5,055 bases of DNA from Bacteroidota bacterium (lineage in GTDB: Bacteria; Bacteroidota; Bacteroidia; Bacteroidales; UBA1715), in NCBI GenBank assembly GCA_029266015.1, contig JAJUFK010000189.1, forward strand, positions 1 through 5,055, given 5' to 3'. Of the stretch, positions 1-5,055 are shown piece after piece. The notes beneath the pieces are model-generated. The model was given only the letters and a program-made list of their open reading frames with translations. It was not told the DNA's origin and did no database searches. The translations under genes were made by a program, and so were the position numbers. Every line of letters starts with the position of its first letter. The first letter of the stretch is position 1.

Positions 1-1210
1 CCAATCCAACAGTATTTGCAATCAATATTCCTCCAGCGAGTAGAGCTAAAGATGATAAAGCAACAACAAAATTAAAAACTTCCAGAAGTGAAGCAAGCAT
101 TGCTTCATCCAAGTCATTTTGTGTAACAACGACGGTCTTCTGCCCTCGAACATCACTCTGGAGTTTTTCAAAACCAGCTTTATCTGTTCTACCAAAATAA
201 ATACTCGTGTGATTTGCATTAATACTTTCAAACAATTCCTCAGAAACTAAGACAGTATTTACCCATGGATCGATTCGATAATGATTCTTCTCAGAATAAA
301 ATCCAACAATTTTTACAACATGCTCTTTTTCATTAACTTCAATTGCCAGTTCATTTCCAATAACAGTCTCAATATCTGGAACTAACTCCTTTAAGAAAGA
401 TGAAATGTAGACATAGTTTGCGTTATCAAACTTAATCTCTTCTGCAATATCATCAGTAAAATTATTTGCCTCTCTGGATTCAATCTTTAGAGATCCTTTT
501 GGATTTATGTAACTATTCAAATCGTTAACCTCAAGAATCTTACGCTGAACAACACTTCCGTCCCCAACAGCTTCTTGCACTTTACCTTTAATATCATTGC
601 CCGAGAATACAGCATAATTAAAATTTTCATTAACCATTCTATGCCCCTCAACTCTCTCCGAGGTACTGTTAATAACATTTGCAATAAAGATTATCGTTAC
701 GATTCCGGCAAAAATCGCAATAATAGGGAAGACAATCCTTCCGACATTACTCTTTAAGTGCGCCTTAGAATATTTTAAGATATTAGGAATCGGGAAAGGG
801 ATTAGAAGTAATAGCTTCAAAATAATCCTGAGGATTAAGGAAAATATCATTATCAGGACAAGAATTCCGACTGTAAAAGCGAAACCATTGACAATTGAGC
901 CAAGAATATACGAGAACATCAAACCAAAGAGAACAATTAACACGAAGAGAGTACTGAGAAATTTGAAGATAGAGATTTTTTTTGAGCTAACACCTCTAAA
1001 AATATCAACAGGTCGATAGTTAACAACCTTAACAATTGAATATACTGCAAAAATAAGAGAGGTGACTATGCTAGCGACAAAACTTGTAACAACAGAAAAA
1101 GGATCAATCACAGTAGTAACCAATGTCGATCCAGTTCCACGCAACAGTTCAGTCAACTGTCCAGAGAGTATAATAGAGAGAGCGATACCAAGCAAACCGC
1201 CAAGAATTCC
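1..1210 (-). other. FtsX/MacB-type ABC transporter permease portion, truncated at both ends
   Basis: Residues 226-629 of the fused frame match the interior of a large two-FtsX-domain permease of the MacB/LolC/YbbP kind. The segment starts at the TM3 signature GFIGILGGLLGIAL, runs through TM4 and ends the first FtsX domain with VVNYRPVDIFRG, the family's usual cytoplasmic exit (compare 'P-x-x-x-x-x-x-x-P-V-x-A-L-R-G'). Two central helices follow (about 308-362). A second unit then begins: helix 384-406, an extracytoplasmic MacB_PCD-like domain (about 407-603), and a helix with ALLAGGILIANTVGL, the normal TM2 of a second FtsX domain. The rest lies beyond the left edge. Such permeases pair with an ATPase and usually act on lipids, lipoproteins or peptides in or at the membrane; the substrate here is unknown. 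GC (about 38% over five sampled 60-base lines) and Leu codons differ from the amidase half, suggesting another genomic source. Confidence 0.8.
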
Positions 1211-1888
1211 AATAAAACCTGTTTCTATAAGAATGCTTGGCATGGTAGTTTTCCACAAAACCATAAAAGGTGCCGTATGTACACCTCTATCTTTTCTACC
1301 CACACGTTCTCTTAATTCTTTTTGAACCATTGATGCTAATCGTGCACTGTGTTCAATATTTGCACTTTGCATCATAGTATGTATTATAATTGCTTCAGTA
1401 GAATCAGGCGACATTCCTTGATATTTTGTAGTATAATCATCTTCAACCATTATTACCTTATTTTCAAGCTTTGCCACTTCTAAATTTGCTTTACTTTTAT
1501 GCAATCCCATAATCCAGCTATCAGTACCATATGCATCTTTATTTGTACTGGCATTTACATGAATAGATATAAATACATCTGCATTATTTTTATTTGCTAT
1601 ATCAGCGCGCTTATGTAATTCAACAAATACATCACTATTTCGAGTATAAATAACTTTAACTCCTGGTATGTTTTTTTCAATATAATTGCCTGCTTTTAAA
1701 GCAATTGATAATGTAATATCCTTTTCTTTAGCTACTTTACCCAATGCACCGGGATCTTTTCCACCATGTCCGGCATCAATAACAACAGTCTTAATAGTAT
1801 ATACATTAGATTGAGCTATACATACAAAATTTGTTGCTGCAAATAGCAATAAAAAAATATATAATACTATATTATTTCTACATTTCAT
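1..1888 (-). CDS. Chimeric ORF: secreted amidase joined in frame to FtsX-like ABC permease (partial, runs off left edge)
   Basis: One open frame starts at ATG 1888-1886 and stays open for 629 complete codons to the window edge, with no stop. Residues 1-25 are a signal peptide (hydrophobic stretch 7-25, likely cleavage CIA|QS). Residues 30-225 are an Amidase_3 zinc amidase. Residues about 226-629 are an FtsX/MacB-type permease with six visible hydrophobic segments (about 226-243, 264-286, 308-330, 335-362, 384-406, 604-626) and an extracytoplasmic region at about 407-603. The next in-frame ATG upstream is not needed, because this start gives a well-formed signal peptide. The amidase lacks its usual C-terminal tail after the catalytic Glu, and the permease lacks its first transmembrane helix, first periplasmic domain and the start of its first FtsX domain. 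I see the continuous frame directly. That it encodes a functional fusion is doubtful; a chimera is more likely (see findings). Confidence 0.75.
   Translation of the reverse strand, partial: MKCRNNIVLYIFLLLFAATNFVCIAQSNVYTIKTVVIDAGHGGKDPGALGKVAKEKDITLSIALKAGNYIEKNIPGVKVIYTRNSDVFVELHKRADIANKNNADVFISIHVNASTNKDAYGTDSWIMGLHKSKANLEVAKLENKVIMVEDDYTTKYQGMSPDSTEAIIIHTMMQSANIEHSARLASMVQKELRERVGRKDRGVHTAPFMVLWKTTMPSILIETGFIGILGGLLGIALSIILSGQLTELLRGTGSTLVTTVIDPFSVVTSFVASIVTSLIFAVYSIVKVVNYRPVDIFRGVSSKKISIFKFLSTLFVLIVLFGLMFSYILGSIVNGFAFTVGILVLIMIFSLILRIILKLLLLIPFPIPNILKYSKAHLKSNVGRIVFPIIAIFAGIVTIIFIANVINSTSERVEGHRMVNENFNYAVFSGNDIKGKVQEAVGDGSVVQRKILEVNDLNSYINPKGSLKIESREANNFTDDIAEEIKFDNANYVYISSFLKELVPDIETVIGNELAIEVNEKEHVVKIVGFYSEKNHYRIDPWVNTVLVSEELFESINANHTSIYFGRTDKAGFEKLQSDVRGQKTVVVTQNDLDEAMLASLLEVFNFVVALSSLALLAGGILIANTVGL
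1208..1225 (-). other. Junction between amidase and permease sequence
   Basis: These 18 bases encode ETGFIG (residues 222-227). Upstream in the reading direction everything is amidase; downstream everything is permease. ETGFI is the amidase catalytic-Glu motif, while a Glu a few residues before GFIGILGG is also what FtsX domains commonly carry ahead of TM3. Both parents could therefore share a dozen or so bases here. The exact crossover cannot be placed within this stretch. Confidence 0.7.
1209..1888 (-). other. Amidase_3 portion: N-acetylmuramoyl-L-alanine amidase, C-terminally truncated
   Basis: This part encodes a periplasmic zinc hydrolase that would cleave the amide bond between N-acetylmuramic acid and L-alanine in peptidoglycan. 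The family's active-site motifs occur in order: VIDAGHGGKDPGA with zinc ligand H41; KEKDITL with zinc ligand E55; FISIHVNA with zinc ligand H110; and the final MPSILIETGF with catalytic E222. RGVHTAPFMVLWKTTMPS before the last motif is typical of Bacteroidota members. A Sec signal peptide precedes it. In normal family members the last motif continues as GFISN plus roughly 35 more residues forming the closing helix; here it switches to permease sequence instead. From memory, Bacteroidota often place this gene divergently from lptD, as here, with an MlaD-like MCE gene downstream of the amidase. No such gene is present in the window. The family call is secure, but activity of the truncated protein is uncertain. 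Confidence 0.93.
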
Positions 1889-1942
1889 ATATGAATAACA
1901 ATAAAATCGCACTATTTCGTGTAATACTCTCTACTTTTTTCG

Positions 1943-1971
1943 TTGAGTTTAAATTTTTCTAATTATTTTTG
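1943..1971 (+). promoter_or_regulatory. Candidate Bacteroidota-type promoter for lptD
   Basis: The Bacteroidota primary-sigma promoter is TTG/TTTG near -33 and TAnnTTTG near -7, spaced about 17-23 bases apart. Here TTG lies at 1943-1945 and TATTTTTG at 1964-1971, an exact match to TAnnTTTG with an 18-base gap. Transcription would begin around 1975-1978. The region is very AT-rich, so a chance match is possible. No comparable match was found on the opposite strand for the amidase. Confidence 0.35.
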
Positions 1972-4581
1972 GCAATCAAAAAAAATAATAGTCATATTTT
2001 GAGGTACAAAAATAGTAATAAACACTTGTATTTACATTCATTTAAATATTTTTTTGCGTTTTTAACGCTAATATCTTGTTTTTTAAATAGTTTTGGGCAA
2101 TCAACAGATTCTCTGAAATTACAAAAACACAATGATACTATTACATCAAAACCATCAAATAACAAAGCAATTGAAGCTAAAGTTGTATATGAATCAGAAG
2201 ATTCTATTGTTTTTGATGTTTCGTTACAACGAGTAAAAACATTTGGTAACAGCAAAGTTTCTTACGAAACAATTGATTTAGAATCTGATTTTATTGAACT
2301 ACGCTTATCAAAAAATGAAATATTTGCAAAAGGATTGCCTGACTCTGTAGGAACTATAATAGGAGCTCCTAAATATAAAGATGCTTCTGACAGTTTTGAT
2401 GCAGATTCTATGAAATACAATTTTAAATCAAAACAAGGTCTTGCTTTTGGTATTTACACAAAACAAGAAGATGGATATTTACATGGAGGACGCACAAAAA
2501 TTCATGCTAATAAAGAAATACACATACAACATGGTAAATATACAACTTGCGATGAGAAATGTCCCCATTTTTACATAGAATTAACAAAAGGAAAAGTAAT
2601 TCCTAACGATAAAATTTTATTTGGACCGGCTTGGTTAGTTATTGATGAAATACCAATACCTATAGTAATACCATTTGGATATTTTCCGATTAAAAAGGGT
2701 AGATCAAATGGTATAATAATACCAACTGTAGGAGAGGAGCGTTCAAAAGGATTTTATTTTAGGAATATGGGATTGTATTTTGGCGTAGGAGATTATTTTG
2801 ATGTAAAACTAACCGGTGACGTTTATACATTAGGCAGTTGGCGTTCAAATCTTTCTTCAAATTATGTGCTTCGATATAAATTTACCGGAAATATTGATGT
2901 TGGTTATTCTAGTTTAGTTGCTGATGAAATTCGACAAAATCCCACATTTAATATAAAATGGACACATTCACAAGACCCTAAATCTATGAATAATGCAAGT
3001 TTTAGTGCCAATGTAAATTATGGTTCTGTTGGATATGCACGACAAAATACATATGACAGAAATGAATATTTAAATAACTCTATATCATCAAGCATATTTT
3101 ATAGTAAAAAAATTACAGGAACACCACTTAATTTTTCAACATCATTGTATCATCAACAAAATAATAGAGATAGTACTATTTATCTTACCTTACCTCAATT
3201 CACGCTATCTGCATCATCTATAACTCCATTTAGACGGAAAAAACAAAAAGGCAAGGAACAATTTTATGAACGAATTACAGTAAGTTATACAGGTAATTTT
3301 CAAAATAAATTAGCTGGAGCAAAAATGGATTCAAGTTTTTACACAAAACAAACATGGGATTCGTTTCAATCAGGGTTTAGTCATGCAATACCTGTAAGTA
3401 CATCATTTTCATTGCTTAAAAGAATAAATGTTGCACCAAGTTTTAATTATACCGAACGATGGTATACCGAAAAAATTATTAAATATTGGGACGACACCAA
3501 ACCAATTGTAAGTGCAAATGGTACAACGTATGGTGGGGTAATAGAAAAAACTGTTCAAGAATTTAACAGAGTTTACAATTATTCATACGGTGTAAGCTGC
3601 AATACAAAATTATACGGAATGTATCAATTTCAAAATCCTCAAATAAAAGCAATTAGACATATAATAACTCCATCTGTCGGTTTTTTTATGTCACCCGATT
3701 TTTCAGATTCTAAATATAATTACTACAGTTCATACAAAAAAAATGCAGCAGGAGATATAGCAACATATTCGTATTTCGAAAAAGGAATATTTGGTATTCC
3801 GGGAAGTCAACGTCAAAACACTCTTAGTTTTTCTATTAACAATAATGTAGAAGCTAAAATACGAGATAAAAATGATACCATTACCGGTTTTTCTAAAGTT
3901 AAAATTATTGAAAGTTTATCGGCAAGCGGTTCATATAATTTTGCCGCAGATTCTCTTGGTATGAGTCTGATTCAAATAGGTGGATATACTACACTTGCAA
4001 AAAGAATCAGAATTAATTATTCAGCAACTTTTGACCCTTATGCGTTAGGATTGAAACAACAAAATTCTTCTAAACAAGTTGTGAGAACTAATTCATACAT
4101 GCTTGATAAATATGGTACTTTATGGCGAAAAACAGATGAATCGTGGCGTACAGGTATTAGTTATACATTTGGTCCAATTAAACAAGAAAATACCCCAAAA
4201 CATTCCGGAGAATATACATATTGGAATGTACCTTGGAACTTAAATGTTGGATACAATATAAGTGTTCCTCGAAAATATTATTATAATTACAATAACGAAT
4301 TAGATTCGGTTTCACAAAAAATCCAACAAGACTTATCATTAAACGGAACATTGAGTCTTTCAAAAAAATGGAATATTAACTTTGCTACCGGTTGGGATTT
4401 TAAAGAAAAAGCTTTATCGTATACATCAATAGACATATATCGCGATTTACATTGTTGGAACATGAAATTTAATTGGATTCCTCTTGGCGAACGTCAACGA
4501 TGGGAGTTTATTCTACGTGTAAATGCCGATATGTTAAAAGATTTGAAATATGAAATGAAAAGCCAAACAAATTACTTCTAA
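1969..4581 (+). CDS. lptD: LptD-like LPS-assembly outer-membrane protein
   Basis: LptD is the outer-membrane beta-barrel that, with LptE, inserts lipopolysaccharide delivered by the Lpt bridge into the outer leaflet. The 870-residue product fits the Bacteroidota LptD family (putative LPS assembly protein). A signal peptide covers about residues 24-43 (hydrophobic 27-42, cleavage SFG|QS). An OstA/LptA-like beta domain spans roughly 72-215 and includes the TCDEKCPHFYIE motif (C194, C198). The conserved bridge with GPAWLVIDEIPIPIVIPFGY follows at 219-238. A long Tyr/Asn/Ser-rich barrel of alternating strands runs from about 260 to the end, with the family's terminal block CWNMKFNWIPLG and a C-terminal Phe. 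The mature protein has four cysteines: 194, 198, 544 and 829. Position 1969 is a TTG and marks the longest frame (TAA at 1960-1962). No ATG occurs before codon 148, so TTG at 1999 or 2026 are rival starts; 2026 would give a compact 24-residue signal peptide. The stop is 10 bp before serB. Confidence 0.9.
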   Translation: MAIKKNNSHILRYKNSNKHLYLHSFKYFFAFLTLISCFLNSFGQSTDSLKLQKHNDTITSKPSNNKAIEAKVVYESEDSIVFDVSLQRVKTFGNSKVSYETIDLESDFIELRLSKNEIFAKGLPDSVGTIIGAPKYKDASDSFDADSMKYNFKSKQGLAFGIYTKQEDGYLHGGRTKIHANKEIHIQHGKYTTCDEKCPHFYIELTKGKVIPNDKILFGPAWLVIDEIPIPIVIPFGYFPIKKGRSNGIIIPTVGEERSKGFYFRNMGLYFGVGDYFDVKLTGDVYTLGSWRSNLSSNYVLRYKFTGNIDVGYSSLVADEIRQNPTFNIKWTHSQDPKSMNNASFSANVNYGSVGYARQNTYDRNEYLNNSISSSIFYSKKITGTPLNFSTSLYHQQNNRDSTIYLTLPQFTLSASSITPFRRKKQKGKEQFYERITVSYTGNFQNKLAGAKMDSSFYTKQTWDSFQSGFSHAIPVSTSFSLLKRINVAPSFNYTERWYTEKIIKYWDDTKPIVSANGTTYGGVIEKTVQEFNRVYNYSYGVSCNTKLYGMYQFQNPQIKAIRHIITPSVGFFMSPDFSDSKYNYYSSYKKNAAGDIATYSYFEKGIFGIPGSQRQNTLSFSINNNVEAKIRDKNDTITGFSKVKIIESLSASGSYNFAADSLGMSLIQIGGYTTLAKRIRINYSATFDPYALGLKQQNSSKQVVRTNSYMLDKYGTLWRKTDESWRTGISYTFGPIKQENTPKHSGEYTYWNVPWNLNVGYNISVPRKYYYNYNNELDSVSQKIQQDLSLNGTLSLSKKWNINFATGWDFKEKALSYTSIDIYRDLHCWNMKFNWIPLGERQRWEFILRVNADMLKDLKYEMKSQTNYF

Positions 4582-4591
4582 TATTTTTTGT

Positions 4592-5055
4592 ATGAATAAT
4601 CAATCACAAGAAGTTATATTATTAAGTATATCCGGTAAAGACAGACCTGGTGTTACAGCATCATTAACTGCTATATTAGCACAATATGGAGCCGATATTC
4701 TTGATATTGGTCAAGCGGTAATACACGATACGTTATCTTTAGGCATTTTATTTAGATTGCCGGAATCAAACGTAAGCGGTCCTGTATTAAAAGAATTATT
4801 ATTCAAAGCATATGAATTTGATATTCAGGCTCGATTTACACCAATAAATAATACTACATATGAAGATTGGGTTCAACAACAAGGTAAGAATAGATATATA
4901 GTTACGTTATTTGGCAGACATATAGAAGCTCGTCATATTGCTGAAATTACTCGTATTTTATATCGTCAGACTTTAAATATTGATAATATTACTCGTTTAA
5001 GTGGTAGAGTATCATTTAAAAAAGAAAGTATTGCAAAAAATAGAGCTTGTGTAGA
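4592..5055 (+). CDS. serB: Phosphoserine phosphatase SerB, N-terminal part (cut by right edge)
   Basis: SerB hydrolyses O-phospho-L-serine to L-serine, the last step of serine synthesis, in the cytoplasm. The visible 154 codons are the N-terminal regulatory half: a first ACT domain (about 6-80) opening with LLSISGKDRPGVTASLT and containing the characteristic DILDIGQAVIHDTLSLGILF, then a second ACT-like region (about 100-150) opening with RYIVTLFGR and containing NIDNITRLSGR. This tandem-ACT form is typical of Bacteroidota SerB; the HAD phosphatase domain with its DxDxT motif should follow beyond the window. The ATG at 4592 is a clean start with no other candidate between it and the lptD stop. 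The 10-bp gap to lptD and the absence of any hairpin between them suggest co-transcription. Glycine-cleavage regulators and other ACT proteins are alternatives, but the DILDIGQAVIHDTLSLG block strongly favours SerB. Confidence 0.9.
   Translation, partial: MNNQSQEVILLSISGKDRPGVTASLTAILAQYGADILDIGQAVIHDTLSLGILFRLPESNVSGPVLKELLFKAYEFDIQARFTPINNTTYEDWVQQQGKNRYIVTLFGRHIEARHIAEITRILYRQTLNIDNITRLSGRVSFKKESIAKNRACV

Noticed and set aside
46..231. Minus-strand ORF of 61 codons
   Set aside because: It is an alternative frame of the permease segment, whose real frame encodes a clear FtsX helix (ALLAGGILIANTVGL).
575..757. Plus-strand ORF of 60 codons
   Set aside because: It lies antisense within the permease coding region, and the product is unrecognisable.
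1062..1325. Plus-strand ORF of 87 codons across the amidase/permease seam
   Set aside because: It is antisense to the well-supported minus-strand frame, and its product resembles no family I know.
1885..1894. Perfect 10-bp palindrome TCATATATGA over the amidase start
   Set aside because: It is short and AT-rich, so expected by chance, and it simply contains ATG on both strands. There is no second copy to suggest an operator.
2068..2079. Lipobox-like LISC (residues 34-37) in the LptD signal peptide
   Set aside because: The hydrophobic core continues past the Cys and a good SPI site (SFG|QS) follows. LptD barrels are not normally lipoproteins.
1992..2255. Minus-strand ORF opposite the lptD 5' end
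   Set aside because: It is antisense to conserved lptD coding sequence with no recognisable domain.
4178..4363. Minus-strand ORF opposite the lptD 3' part
   Set aside because: It is antisense to the LptD barrel and has no family resemblance.
4582..4591. Possible terminator between lptD and serB
   Set aside because: Only 10 bases separate the genes and no hairpin is visible.

Overview
The window looks like Bacteroidota (Bacteroidetes) chromosomal DNA from position about 1209 to the right end. It is AT-rich and contains a Bacteroidota-type LptD, a tandem-ACT SerB and a secreted amidase placed divergently from lptD. From memory, the amidase/lptD pair is a common Bacteroidota arrangement. No Shine-Dalgarno motif is evident upstream of the genes, which also fits the phylum. 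Genus cannot be read from the sequence.

Layout: (1) Positions 1-1888, minus strand, form one uninterrupted reading frame of 629 complete codons that runs off the left edge. Its N-terminal 225 or so residues are a secreted zinc N-acetylmuramoyl-L-alanine amidase (Amidase_3). Its remaining 400 or so residues are the interior of an FtsX/MacB-type ABC transporter permease. The two halves meet at the amidase's catalytic-Glu motif (ETGFIG, positions 1208-1225). The amidase is cut off just after that motif, and the permease begins in the middle of its first FtsX domain. GC content and leucine codon use change at the same point. (2) Positions 1889-1968 are an 80-bp divergent intergenic region with a plausible Bacteroidota-type promoter reading toward lptD. 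(3) Positions 1969-4581, plus strand, are a full-length LptD-like outer-membrane LPS-assembly protein; its start codon is uncertain because no ATG is available. (4) Positions 4592-5055, plus strand, are the N-terminal part of SerB (phosphoserine phosphatase), 10 bp after lptD and probably co-transcribed, cut by the window edge.

The right three quarters read as ordinary envelope and serine-biosynthesis genes: amidase for peptidoglycan hydrolysis, LptD for inserting LPS into the outer leaflet, SerB for the last step of serine synthesis. The item that matters is the amidase-permease junction. A peptidoglycan amidase fused to an FtsX-like permease is superficially exciting, because FtsEX controls amidases in division. 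However, both partners are truncated, the composition switches at the seam, and the membrane topology would be inverted. A chimera, either an assembly artefact or an illegitimate recombination, is therefore the better reading until reads spanning the junction are examined. No RNA genes, CRISPR arrays or insertion sequences were seen.
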